From contig JABMDE010000045.1 of the NCBI GenBank assembly GCA_015904055.1, positions 21,925 through 33,383 on the forward strand: a DNA stretch of 11,459 bases, written 5' to 3'. Both the position numbers and the translations under genes were made by a program. The notes beneath the pieces are model-generated. The model searched no databases, was not told where the DNA came from, and saw only the letters and a list, made by a program, of their open reading frames with translations. The stretch comes from Nitrospira sp. (GTDB taxonomy: Bacteria; Nitrospirota; Nitrospiria; Nitrospirales; Nitrospiraceae). Shown one piece after another: positions 1 through 6,401 of this stretch; position 1 is the first letter of the stretch, and the number at the start of each line of letters is the position of its first letter.

Positions 1-337
1 ATAAGCCTTGGGCTAGCAGGGGAGCTAGAAACTCGGCGTCCTCATCGCTGAATACTCTCATCGGCTTGTTGCCGCTGGCGGGCATTTTCGTAGACTGTTT
101 CGTCACTTCCTCGGCGACGACACCCTTGAGTACGCTCAAAAGCGTTGCCTGGTCGATCTGGGCTGGGTGATTGGCTTCAAACGACCAATCCGCCACCTCC
201 CTGACATGCACTATTCCTTTGGCGCTTTTGTGAATATTCGACCATCCGTACAGGCTTGAGCATCCGGTTGCCAGGAGACTGAGGGAGAGCAAGGCACCGG
301 TATAGCGGAGAGCGGGGGTTTTCAAGCATGCGTACAT
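1..337 (-). CDS. Putative lipoprotein, C-terminus beyond the window
   Basis: This reading frame stays open from an ATG at 337 to the left edge (112 codons), so its end is not seen. A Shine-Dalgarno AAGGAG at 345-350 lies 7 nt before the ATG and fixes the start. The N-terminus is a typical lipoprotein signal: a short positive region (K6, R11), a hydrophobic stretch (residues 14-23) and a lipobox L-A-T-G-C with the lipidated Cys at 26, followed by Ser-Ser. The mature part visible here is hydrophilic and mixed-charge, with a segment around residues 95-112 (RVFSDEDAEFLAPLLAQGL) that looks like a folded domain. I infer anchoring in a cell-envelope membrane; with no Asp after the Cys, outer-membrane sorting is possible. 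I do not recognise the family. It lies 118 bp downstream of the small membrane protein gene on the same strand and may be co-transcribed with it. Confidence 0.75.
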   Translation of the reverse strand, partial: MYACLKTPALRYTGALLSLSLLATGCSSLYGWSNIHKSAKGIVHVREVADWSFEANHPAQIDQATLLSVLKGVVAEEVTKQSTKMPASGNKPMRVFSDEDAEFLAPLLAQGL

Positions 338-455
338 GGTGACTCTCCTTAACCTGGGATTGATTACATGGCGGTGTCTTAGTAAGGGTGAGTGCCGGTG
401 ATAGTGAACACACCGGTCTCTCAAGCAAGCACAAGCACTGGTTCGTTTCGCCGGA

Positions 456-587
456 TTACCAAATACCTAGGCCCATGAGCACCATTCCCATGGCGAGCCA
501 TCCCAACACACCAATAGAAATAATCGTTTCAAGAGTTACGCTAGATTCCGAAGCAGCAGTTTTTGCCTGAGTGTCGAGCGGCTTCAT
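456..587 (-). CDS. Small single-span membrane protein (43 aa), unknown function
   Basis: I chose the ATG at 587 because a GGAGG sits 10 nt upstream and because the sequence around this start is identical in the second copy at 8795-8797; the frame itself is open further upstream, to a TTG near 647. The protein has a polar N-terminal half (MKPLDTQAKTAASESS) and a hydrophobic C-terminal half (about residues 22-43) ending GLGIW, so one transmembrane helix reaching the C-terminus. It has no cysteine, histidine or catalytic motif. Such proteins are often small subunits or modulators of membrane complexes, but I cannot assign a partner. Support for a real gene is the control region upstream (sigma-54-like promoter, inverted repeat) and conservation in the partial second copy: 5 nt changes in 77, only one changing an amino acid (Ser to Gly). 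The lipoprotein gene follows on the same strand. Confidence 0.65.
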   Translation of the reverse strand: MKPLDTQAKTAASESSVTLETIISIGVLGWLAMGMVLMGLGIW

Positions 588-646
588 AAAGGGAAAACCT
601 CCATCCATGTATTGCCTGTCTTGCGTGCCGGATTCGGAAAATATCA

Positions 647-662
647 AGCAAAGTTCATGCCT
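647..662 (-). promoter_or_regulatory. Sigma-54 (-24/-12) type promoter for the small membrane gene
   Basis: Read on the minus strand, the 16-mer is AGGCATGAACTTTGCT. The RpoN consensus is TGGCACG-N4-TTGCW: the GG and GC dinucleotides have exactly the required spacing, and only the first and sixth consensus bases differ. The predicted transcript would start near 635, giving a leader of just under 50 nt before the ATG at 587. The same 16 bases are unchanged in copy 2 (8857-8872) although the surrounding spacer has diverged. This is a motif match; no activator gene is visible in the window. Confidence 0.5.
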
Positions 663-752
663 TTAGAAGTCTCATGAGATTATGTTTCGAACGGAGGGGA
701 ATTTCTGACAGGTGAAGATCAAACTCCTGCGGTGAATATAGTTTCCAAGAGC

Positions 753-797
753 ATTGATTTAATCGAAATGTCAATGTACGATTCATTTGAAATCAAT
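753..797. promoter_or_regulatory. Conserved inverted repeat, candidate activator site
   Basis: The arms ATTGATTT (753-760) and AAATCAAT (790-797) are perfect 8-bp inverted repeats, with a second inner pair AATCG / CGATT just inside them. The element lies about 115-160 bp upstream of the predicted transcription start of the small membrane gene, the usual place for an enhancer-binding site of a sigma-54 activator. Both arms and their spacing are retained in copy 2 (8962-9006). Binding by an activator is inferred. Confidence 0.4.
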
Positions 798-1030
798 CAG
801 TTAGCATGGATCATCTGATTAATTGACTGATGGGTCTGATCGGTCTCTGCGGATCTATGCGTGATTAAATCCAATAGTTAGTAGAAGCTAGTGCGAGTGG
901 AGCGATTCTAGAGATTGCCAGGAGGGCAGCTCAAAAGTGTCCAACCTTTCTAGGTGAACGCGCAGAATTGTTCCGGACTACCTGTAGGTGAGTGGGCGGA
1001 AGTCGGTAATCGACCGGACCTGTCGAAGAT

Positions 1031-2365
1031 TTATTTTCCGTAGAGGGTGGCTGCAGAGGCGTCGACTATTCGTTTCGTAATGAAGGTCCCTGGCTCGAAC
1101 AGACCGGGCCCCTTGTCCCAGACCACGGTGATATTACCGTCTGTTTTTCCCATTCCTTGAGCTGAAGAGCGGGTGGCATCGCGCTCGATCAGGATCGCGA
1201 CATCTTTGCCGATGTAGTCCCGGTTGCGCTCCAGGGTAACGCGCCTCTGGATCTCCTGCAGTCTTGCTACGCGGGTACCTTTGACCTGATCCGGTACATC
1301 ATCGGGATACTTTCTGGCGGCGATGGTGTTTTTCCGTTCCGAATATTTGAAGGTGTAGGCCGAGTCGAATCGTACTCGTTCTATCATGCGGCAGGTAGCC
1401 TGAAAGTCTTCTTCCGACTCCGAGCAGAATCCGCAGATGATATCTGTGCTGAGGACGACGTCCGGAATAACCGTTCGAATGCGCTCGACCAGCGCAAGAT
1501 AGTCGCCCCCTGTATAGCCTCGTCCCATGAGGTCGAGGATCCGGTCGCTTCCCGATTGAAGCGGAAGGTGGATGTGTTTGCAAATCTTTGGATGGGCAGC
1601 GATGACGGCAATCAGGGCCGGTGGAAAGTCTTTGGGGTGAGGTGACGTGAACCGCACCCGATCGATGCCTGGCACATCTGCCACGGCGCCGATTAGCCTG
1701 GCAAAATCCCACTCGCCATCACGGTAGGAATTGACGTTTTGGCCCAGTAGGGTAATTTGTCTGAAGCCGCGGGCGGCGGCATCGCGCGCTTCGGTCAGCA
1801 CGGCCTCAGGGTCGCGGGACCGTTCACGTCCGCGGGTATAGGGGACGACACAGAATGAACAAAAGTTGTCGCAGCCGCGCATGATCGTGATCCAGGCATT
1901 CACTCCGTTGTCGCGGTCCGGCAGAATGCCTTCATATGTTTCATATTCCGACAAGTCGAGTGCGAATCCCTTTCCGGCAAATCCTTGTTCCTGGGCGTCA
2001 AGGGCGTTCGAGAGCAGCATGGGTAGTTGCCGATAGGCGTCCGGTCCGGCGAGGACATCGATGAGCGGTTCCGTCTCTGCCAGTTCGGTCTTGAGATTCT
2101 GCGCCATACAACCAAGAACGCCGACGACCAGGGGACGCTGGTCTTTCAGCTCTTTCAACTCGGAAAGATGTGCGTAAATTTTCTTATGAGCGTTCTCGCG
2201 AATGGCGCAGGTGTTTACGAGCACGACATCAGCCCGTTCACGATCGGTCGTGAACACGAATCCTTCCTGCTTGAGCATTGAGCGGACCAACTCGCTGTCG
2301 GACTCGTTCATCTGACAGCCGAAGGTTTCAATATGTACCTGTGGTGCGGAGGGCTTCGGCGTCAT
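1031..2365 (-). CDS. miaB: tRNA-2-methylthio-N6-dimethylallyladenosine synthase MiaB, copy 1
   Basis: MiaB is a radical-SAM enzyme that adds a methylthio group to C2 of i6A37 in tRNAs reading UNN codons, working after MiaA in the cytosol. The 444 residues have the full family layout. An N-terminal UPF0004 domain carries three Cys for the auxiliary 4Fe-4S cluster (C17 in FGCQMN, C53 in NTCAIREN, C86 in LGCMAQ). The radical-SAM domain has CxxxCxxC at C165, C169 and C172 (RGCDNFCSFCVVPYTRGRE), and a TRAM domain spans about 380-444. The motif at 311-320, CGFCSESEED, replaces the common GFPGETEED form; together with KYSERKNTIAARKYPDD this resembles the Bacteroidetes-type MiaB. The ATG overlaps the mtaB stop by 4 nt (ATGA) and there is no clear Shine-Dalgarno, so translation is probably coupled to mtaB. 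A near-identical second gene lies at 9241-10575 (15 differences in 444 residues). Confidence 0.95.
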   Translation of the reverse strand: MTPKPSAPQVHIETFGCQMNESDSELVRSMLKQEGFVFTTDRERADVVLVNTCAIRENAHKKIYAHLSELKELKDQRPLVVGVLGCMAQNLKTELAETEPLIDVLAGPDAYRQLPMLLSNALDAQEQGFAGKGFALDLSEYETYEGILPDRDNGVNAWITIMRGCDNFCSFCVVPYTRGRERSRDPEAVLTEARDAAARGFRQITLLGQNVNSYRDGEWDFARLIGAVADVPGIDRVRFTSPHPKDFPPALIAVIAAHPKICKHIHLPLQSGSDRILDLMGRGYTGGDYLALVERIRTVIPDVVLSTDIICGFCSESEEDFQATCRMIERVRFDSAYTFKYSERKNTIAARKYPDDVPDQVKGTRVARLQEIQRRVTLERNRDYIGKDVAILIERDATRSSAQGMGKTDGNITVVWDKGPGLFEPGTFITKRIVDASAATLYGK

Positions 2366-3705
2366 AGCTGTATCACCGGAGCGGCTGTCGGCTGTTTGAG
2401 CGTGAGATGGCCGAGGGCCCAGCGGTCGGTTGCCGCTGTGATCGTGATCGGTTCGATCTCATTCCGGAGATCATCGGAGCCTGCCACCGCCACTTTTGTG
2501 AAGTTCGGGGCGCAGCCATGACGATATCCGTCCTCGGGGCCTGCTTCAAAGAGAACGGAGATGGTGGTTCCGATCTGCTTCTGATGGAACGCGAGTCGCT
2601 TTGCGCGTCCGAGATCGAGGAGCATTTCGGCGCGTTTTTTCACCGTCGCAGGTGTTGCCGCCCGCTTCATGCGGAGAGCGGCGGTTCCGGGTCGTGGCGA
2701 ATAGGGAAATACGTGAAGGTAGGAAAAGGGAAGGTCTGTTGCGACGGCCAGTGTATTCCGGAACGCCGCGTCAGTTTCGCCGGGGAATCCCACCATCAGA
2801 TCGGTTCCAAGTCCCAGATGAGGAACTTTGGCGACAGCTCGCTCGATCAAGCCGAGATAGGCGCGTACAGTATGGCGTCGATTCATCGCCATGAGGATGT
2901 GATCGTCTCCGCTCTGAAGCGGAACGTGAAGATAGGGGCAGAATTTTGAGGAACCGGTCAGGAGATCCAGCAGTTCGTCGCTGACGGTCGTCGGTTCGAT
3001 CGAGGAGATGCGGATACGTTCGAGGCCGACTATGCAATCGAGTTGCCGGAGCAGCGAACACAAATCGTGGCCGTTATGAAGATATTGGCCGAGGTTCACC
3101 CCTGTGAGCACAATTTCGCGGTATCCACGCGCGCTCAAACTGCGTGCCTCTTCCAGGATATCCTCCAGCCGTCGGCTTCGCTCATGTCCTCGCGAGAACG
3201 GAATGATGCAAAAGCTGCACATGGCGCTGCACCCGTCCTGAATCTTCAGCGGTGCTCTCGTCGAATCGGGCTCTCCGAAATAGGGAAGGTCGAATTCCTC
3301 GCGTGACATTGTTTTGGTGTGGCGGACATCAGGAAGGGCCCGTTTTTGTAAGGCATCGGCCGGGGGGAGATAAGACGGCAGGTCCATTTTGAATTGATGG
3401 CCAACGATGAGGTCGATACCGCCTTGGCGTTTGAGTCCCTCGATTCCAGTTTGGGCGTAACAGCCTGTCACTGCGACGAAGGCGTGGGGAGAATGTTTGA
3501 GTGTCTTGCGGATGAGGTATCGCGATGTGCGTTCCGCATCTTCCGTGACCGCGCAGGTATTGAGCACAAGCAAATCCGTCGGCCGGCCGAATTCGACCAG
3601 TTGAAATCCTTTCTGACGGAGCCCTTCGCCCAGTACCGCTGTTTCGGCGTGATTCAGTCGGCATCCCAGTGTGTGGAGGGATGCGCGCGTGCTTATCTTT
3701 GTCAT
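2362..3705 (-). CDS. mtaB: tRNA t6A37 methylthiotransferase MtaB, copy 1
   Basis: MtaB converts t6A37 to ms2t6A37 in tRNAs decoding ANN codons. The protein is 447 residues long, normal for the family. Cluster-binding Cys in the UPF0004 domain are C15 (HTLGCRLNHAET), C51 (NTCAVTED) and C82 (TGCYAQ). The radical-SAM motif has C159, C163 and C166 (DGCSAMCSFCIIPFSRGHERSR), followed by SSIEPTTVSDELLDLL and PLQSGDD, which favour MtaB over MiaB or RimO, and a C-terminal TRAM-like region from about 375. The start is forced: an in-frame TAA lies three codons upstream with no other start codon between, and no Shine-Dalgarno is present. A TATAAT just upstream suggests a leaderless mRNA. It is the first gene of the mtaB-miaB pair, so both methylthiolations of A37 are made from one transcript. 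A partial second copy lies at the right edge. Confidence 0.92.
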   Translation of the reverse strand: MTKISTRASLHTLGCRLNHAETAVLGEGLRQKGFQLVEFGRPTDLLVLNTCAVTEDAERTSRYLIRKTLKHSPHAFVAVTGCYAQTGIEGLKRQGGIDLIVGHQFKMDLPSYLPPADALQKRALPDVRHTKTMSREEFDLPYFGEPDSTRAPLKIQDGCSAMCSFCIIPFSRGHERSRRLEDILEEARSLSARGYREIVLTGVNLGQYLHNGHDLCSLLRQLDCIVGLERIRISSIEPTTVSDELLDLLTGSSKFCPYLHVPLQSGDDHILMAMNRRHTVRAYLGLIERAVAKVPHLGLGTDLMVGFPGETDAAFRNTLAVATDLPFSYLHVFPYSPRPGTAALRMKRAATPATVKKRAEMLLDLGRAKRLAFHQKQIGTTISVLFEAGPEDGYRHGCAPNFTKVAVAGSDDLRNEIEPITITAATDRWALGHLTLKQPTAAPVIQL

Positions 3706-3713
3706 AGCAGAGC

Positions 3714-3743
3714 ATTATAGGGAGGTTGTCCCGGTTCCGGCAA
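3714..3743 (-). promoter_or_regulatory. Promoter of mtaB-miaB
   Basis: On the minus strand a perfect TATAAT (plus-strand 3714-3719) is preceded by TTGCCG (3738-3743) with an 18-bp spacer. Transcription would start within a base or two of the mtaB ATG at 3705, so the message would have essentially no leader, in line with the missing Shine-Dalgarno. Confidence 0.5.
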
Positions 3744-3769
3744 GGGAGCTTCAGCGGCGTAGCGCGTTC

Positions 3770-3799
3770 TTTAAATGCCGAGAGTGCGCATGCTAGGAT
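3770..3799 (+). promoter_or_regulatory. Weak candidate promoter for the exported protein at 3844
   Basis: TTTAAA (3770-3775) and TAGGAT (3794-3799) are 18 bp apart on the plus strand, about 45 bp before the gene. Both hexamers match the vegetative consensus only partly. It lies in the 138-bp spacer between two divergent genes, where a plus-strand promoter is expected. Confidence 0.25.
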
Positions 3800-3843
3800 G
3801 CACGTATCTCTGTGATCCACATGGCCGCCGATGAGCGTGAAGT

Positions 3844-4254
3844 GTGAAGATGGCCTGTCGGTTTTACCCGGTTCTTGTCCTCCTGTATGTCCTCGGCGGG
3901 TCGCTCTCGATAGGGGAGGCCAAGGATCTGCTTCCTGTCGAACCTGATCTCAGTACCCGCCTCGATGAATTATATGATCATGAGTCCAGGCTCTTTATTA
4001 CACTCTACTCTCTGGCAGGGAATGGCCGGATCGATTATGTGACCGCTCGACTGGTTCAAGAGTATGCCCGCAGTGCCTACGGTAATCCCGTCTACCAGAC
4101 CGAGGCCCAGCCGCTGTTCTATTGGTGGAACCATACAATGTGGAACGATCCAGAGCAGGACGGTGTCAACGGCAATGAGAGGGTCTACCAAGAGAATACG
4201 GAATTCGACACCTCACGCTACAAACCCTGTCTTTTCAACGGCCAATCCTGTTGA
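3844..4254 (+). CDS. Small exported protein of unknown function
   Basis: The 136-residue protein (GTG start at 3844; an ATG at 3850 would remove two residues) begins with a clear Sec signal peptide: a basic start, a hydrophobic core at about residues 8-23 and a likely cleavage after G-E-A26. There is no lipobox, so it should be free in the periplasm. The mature part has an aromatic cluster at 92-100 (FYWWNHTMW), immediately followed by an acidic DPEQDGVNGNE loop (102-112) that faintly recalls a calcium-binding loop. Two Cys near the end (C129, C136) could form a disulfide. I do not recognise the family. It is divergent from mtaB and upstream of ampG in the same direction, but 165 bp separate it from ampG, so it is probably its own unit. 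Confidence 0.65.
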   Translation: MKMACRFYPVLVLLYVLGGSLSIGEAKDLLPVEPDLSTRLDELYDHESRLFITLYSLAGNGRIDYVTARLVQEYARSAYGNPVYQTEAQPLFYWWNHTMWNDPEQDGVNGNERVYQENTEFDTSRYKPCLFNGQSC

Positions 4255-4291
4255 CGCGATACATCGTCGACGATGCCCCTGTTGTTTTGTC

Positions 4292-4312
4292 GCCGCTCCC
4301 GGCACGTTTTTT
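4292..4312 (+). terminator. Weak terminator-like hairpin after the exported protein gene
   Basis: A 4-bp GC stem (GCCG 4292-4295, CGGC 4300-4303, loop CTCC) is followed after three bases by six Ts (4307-4312). Just upstream is a 14-bp perfect palindrome, CATCGTCGACGATG (4262-4275). The stem is short, so this is only a plausible intrinsic terminator. Confidence 0.3.
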
Positions 4313-4419
4313 GATTCTACTGAGGAAGTGAGAAGCGGCGATGGTATTGTACCTGCTCGTTAGTCATGGGCGTTGTGCTCTCCGAAGGCCGATGGTCTCC
4401 GTCCATTTTTTTAATGTGA

Positions 4420-5694
4420 GTGCCCCACGTGAATGAACATCCGACCGGGCTGGCCGCATTGATGAACCGGCGTCTCGCGGTGATGTTACCGCTGGGTTTC
4501 GCATCCGGTCTGCCCCTGGCGCTCACCGCCGGGACGTTGCAAGCGTGGCTGACTGTTGAGGGGGTCGATCTGAAGACGATCGGCATTTTCACACTGGTTG
4601 GTCTTCCCTATACATTGAAATTTCTCTGGGCCCCGCTTATGGATCGGATCGTGCCGCCCTGGCTTGGGCGGCGGCGTGGCTGGATGATGTTAACCCAACT
4701 GTGCGTTGCGGTCGGACTGGGGCTGATGGCGCTGACCAGTCCGCGTGCACATCCGGAACAGCTCGCCGCGTTCGCACTTCTGGTGGCGTTTCTCTCGGCG
4801 TCGCTGGACATCGTCTTTGATGCCTATCGTACGGATACGCTGCATCCGCACGAACGCGGATTGGGCGCGGCTGTGTGGGTCAATGGGTATCGCGTCGCTC
4901 TCTTGGCCGCCGGCGCCGGCGCGCTGGTGTTGGCGGACTATGTGGGCTGGCAAGCAACGTATCTTGCCATGGCGGCTGTAATGATGGCGGGGCTTTCGGC
5001 CATTCTGTTGAGCCCCGAGCCGACCCTTGTCGCCGAACCACCCAAGAGTCTTACCGAGGCTGTCGGAGCGCCGCTCCGGGAGTTTTTTTCCAGGCCCCAG
5101 GCGATTGGGTTCTTGGTCGTCATCGTCCTGTACAAACTCGGAGATGCCTTTGCCTCGTCATTGCAAACGGCATTTCTGATCGGGGGAGTCGGGTTCTCGG
5201 TCACGGACGTCGGAGCCGCGAAAGGCATCGGAGTTTTTGCGACACTCTTCGGTGCATTGATCGGAGGCGTCATGATGACCCGGACCGGACTGGTGCCGTC
5301 ACTGCTGCTCTTCGGCCTGTTGCAAGCCGTCTCAAATCTCGGCTTTGCCCTGCTGGCCATGGTGGGGAAGAGTTCAACCATGCTGATGGCGGCGATCGTC
5401 ATTGAAAATGTGACGGGAGGAATGGGCACGGCTGCATTTGTGGCGTTAGTCATGTCGCTTTGCGATCCGCGGTATACGGCCACCCAGTTTGCGCTGTTGT
5501 CTTCACTGGAAGCGTTGGGGCGGGTATTTGCCGGTCGCCCCTCGGCGGAGATCGTTGAGGTCGTGGGATGGACGCAGTTCTTTGTCTTGACGCTTGTGGT
5601 GGCCTTACCGGGAATCTTGGCGGTGTGGAGTCTACGGCACCGTATTGAGCAAGAGCAGAAAGAGCGGACGCCGGCGTTCTCCTCTGCGGCATGA
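4420..5694 (+). CDS. ampG: AmpG-family muropeptide permease (MFS)
   Basis: AmpG imports GlcNAc-1,6-anhydro-MurNAc peptides released by wall turnover across the inner membrane for recycling. The 424-residue protein is strongly hydrophobic, with about 12 spans. It carries the AmpG signature segments: GFASGLPLALTAGTLQAWLT (about 26-45), GLPYTLKFLWAPLMDRIVPP (61-80), then GRRRGW, FDAYRTDTLHPHERGLGA (133-150) with VNGYR, and near the end SLCDPRYTATQFALLSSLEALGR (346-368). It is shorter than E. coli AmpG (491 aa), lacking the extra C-terminal helices. The start is uncertain: GTG 4420 was taken, GTG 4429 or ATG 4462 (MNRRLA) are alternatives, and none has a strong Shine-Dalgarno. The stop touches the next reading frame, suggesting an operon with the DUF4359-like gene. 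No recycling enzymes or beta-lactamase lie nearby. Confidence 0.9.
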   Translation: MPHVNEHPTGLAALMNRRLAVMLPLGFASGLPLALTAGTLQAWLTVEGVDLKTIGIFTLVGLPYTLKFLWAPLMDRIVPPWLGRRRGWMMLTQLCVAVGLGLMALTSPRAHPEQLAAFALLVAFLSASLDIVFDAYRTDTLHPHERGLGAAVWVNGYRVALLAAGAGALVLADYVGWQATYLAMAAVMMAGLSAILLSPEPTLVAEPPKSLTEAVGAPLREFFSRPQAIGFLVVIVLYKLGDAFASSLQTAFLIGGVGFSVTDVGAAKGIGVFATLFGALIGGVMMTRTGLVPSLLLFGLLQAVSNLGFALLAMVGKSSTMLMAAIVIENVTGGMGTAAFVALVMSLCDPRYTATQFALLSSLEALGRVFAGRPSAEIVEVVGWTQFFVLTLVVALPGILAVWSLRHRIEQEQKERTPAFSSAA

Positions 5695-5717
5695 GCCTGT
5701 CTGGTAACAGGAGCGGC

Positions 5718-6089
5718 ATGAGTCTTGTTCGTTTGGCCGTTATAGTCCTGGCGCTTACCGGGGCGGTCGGGTTGGCCTTGTCGAATCCGACGATGGACGA
5801 CTATTTACAGTTTGTCGAACAGGAATTGGGTCGGGCGATCGATCGAATGGACCAACACACGCCCTCTCGAGAACAGCAGCTCATTCGAGACATCTTTCGT
5901 TCCCAGAGTAAGAAGCTTATTGCAGGTGTTGTGCGGCCAGCTACCGTTCGGCGTAACTGGGGGTTGGTAAGCCAATATGAGACTCGAGTCTCCGATACAA
6001 CAGTCGTCGTGCTTGGGGTCGGCGGCCAGTTTGTTCCGATCAAAGGGCTAGAGGAAACGACGCTAAAAATCGGACGGATGGTTTTTTAA
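5718..6089 (+). CDS. Short exported protein resembling DUF4359
   Basis: I start the gene at ATG 5718 (123 aa) because a CAGGAG (5708-5713) lies 4 nt before it. An in-frame ATG at 5691 overlaps the ampG stop as ATGA and would add nine residues; it may provide coupling. The protein begins with a hydrophobic segment (LVRLAVIVLALTGAVGLAL) acting as signal or anchor, followed by S-N-P-T-M-D-D-Y, like the NP-x-x-x-DY motif at this place in DUF4359 proteins. The remainder holds KKLIAGVVRPATVRRNWGLVSQY and a beta-rich end (TTVVVLGVGGQFVPI), also in the style of that family. The DUF4359 label is from memory of the pattern. Function is unknown. The placement suggests co-expression with ampG and action at or outside the inner membrane. 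Confidence 0.7.
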   Translation: MSLVRLAVIVLALTGAVGLALSNPTMDDYLQFVEQELGRAIDRMDQHTPSREQQLIRDIFRSQSKKLIAGVVRPATVRRNWGLVSQYETRVSDTTVVVLGVGGQFVPIKGLEETTLKIGRMVF

Positions 6090-6144
6090 TTCTGAGGGTT
6101 AAAGCAAACAGTCGGATTTTTGAGCCTATTTCGATACTCATTTC

Positions 6145-6239
6145 TGGGGATAACTCACCTCTATGAGGGTGAGATTCGGCTCCGAGATACGATTCCCGGC
6201 TATCCACAGCTTTTCCTCACATTACCCAGCCTATCCACA
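6145..6239. promoter_or_regulatory. Three DnaA-box-like 9-mers upstream of nrdJ
   Basis: Against the DnaA consensus TTATCCACA, three sites match 8 of 9 bases: TGGGGATAA at 6145-6153 (TTATCCCCA on the minus strand), CTATCCACA at 6200-6208 and CTATCCACA at 6231-6239. The last two are 31 bp apart. DnaA is known to bind upstream of nrdAB in E. coli; a similar role here is inferred from the motif only. Confidence 0.35.
6154..6173. other. Hairpin after the DUF4359-like gene
   Basis: CTCACC (6154-6159) pairs with GGTGAG (6168-6173) around a short loop that can pair further. No T-run follows, so it is not a classical intrinsic terminator. It may end the ampG transcript weakly or be a protein site. 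Confidence 0.3.
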
Positions 6240-6282
6240 ACATTTAGTGTTGACAAAATATCTTCATAGCTATATGTAGTTG
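6235..6282 (+). promoter_or_regulatory. Tandem NrdR boxes
   Basis: NrdR represses ribonucleotide reductase genes by binding pairs of 16-bp boxes (consensus ACACWATATATWGTGT) set about three helical turns apart. Box 1 at 6235-6250 (CCACAACATTTAGTGT) matches 13 of 16 positions. Box 2 at 6267-6282 (TAGCTATATGTAGTTG) matches 9 of 10 in the central CWATATATWG. Their starts are exactly 32 bp apart, the family arrangement, and they overlap the promoter elements, as expected for a repressor site. Confidence 0.75.
6250..6278 (+). promoter_or_regulatory. nrdJ promoter between the NrdR boxes
   Basis: A perfect -35 TTGACA (6250-6255) starts on the last base of NrdR box 1. The -10 is either TATATG (6271-6276, 15-bp spacer) or TATGTA (6273-6278, 17-bp spacer); both lie inside box 2. 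NrdR binding would therefore block RNA polymerase directly. Confidence 0.6.
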
Positions 6283-6401
6283 CCCCACGACTGACACCGA
6301 TTGTTTAGCGGCGGGCATTGCCGGTATCTGTATGAGCATCCCCCAAATTTTGTAAGGTATAAGCTGATGGTTTCTATGATGCCTCTAGAAGGAGGGCTAC
6401 T

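Larger units (their letters stand above)
588..1030. other. 443-bp spacer between miaB and the small membrane gene
   Basis: I see no credible gene here in either direction. It holds the sigma-54-like promoter and inverted repeat described separately, both near the small-gene side. The part next to the miaB stop (about 840-1030) shows only short, non-conserved hairpins and no T-run that would make a convincing terminator for miaB. Compared with the equivalent spacer in copy 2 it is much more diverged than the genes, except for the patches around 585-662 and 750-797, which are conserved. Confidence 0.7.
511..3249. repeat. Long direct repeat, copy 1
   Basis: This segment recurs at 8721-11459 with a net offset of 8210 bp. 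It covers most of the small membrane gene, its control region, miaB and the C-terminal two thirds of mtaB. Coding parts that I compared base by base (the first 330 nt of miaB from its 3' end plus 30 nt beyond) differ at about 23 of 360 positions. The spacer 661-1030 differs at roughly one position in five and has small compensating indels. The true right end of the repeat is not visible because copy 2 is cut by the window edge. Confidence 0.95.
6090..6401. other. 312-bp regulatory spacer upstream of nrdJ
   Basis: No gene is visible. In order, the spacer holds a DnaA-like box (6145-6153, minus strand), a hairpin (6154-6173), two further DnaA-like boxes (6200-6208, 6231-6239), an NrdR box pair spanning a promoter (6235-6282), a leader of about 120 nt with no riboswitch signature that I can recognise, and a strong AAGGAGG (6389-6395) placed 6 nt before the GTG start of nrdJ. 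Confidence 0.75.

Noticed and set aside
395..416. Hairpin CCGGTG / CACCGG between the small membrane gene and the lipoprotein
   Set aside because: Six-bp stem with a 10-nt loop and no T-run on the minus strand; too weak to call a terminator.
177..434. 85-residue minus-strand reading frame
   Set aside because: It lies out of frame over the lipoprotein gene, has no ribosome site and a low-complexity composition; the lipoprotein frame (ATG 337, AAGGAG, lipobox) explains the region.
940..1030. Intrinsic terminator after miaB
   Set aside because: Only 4-5 bp stems without a T-run, and they are not conserved in copy 2 (9150-9240).
2407..2949. 180-residue plus-strand reading frame and similar long frames over mtaB, miaB, ampG and nrdJ
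   Set aside because: They are antisense or out-of-frame shadows of well-supported genes, without ribosome sites or recognisable domains.
4391..4412. Terminator-like ATGG / CCAT stem with seven Ts just before ampG
   Set aside because: A stem of 4 bp plus a wobble pair with a 7-nt loop is too weak, and it abuts the ampG start.
6283..6401. Cobalamin riboswitch in the nrdJ leader
   Set aside because: The leader is only about 120 nt and I find no B12-box-like sequence; NrdR boxes already account for control.
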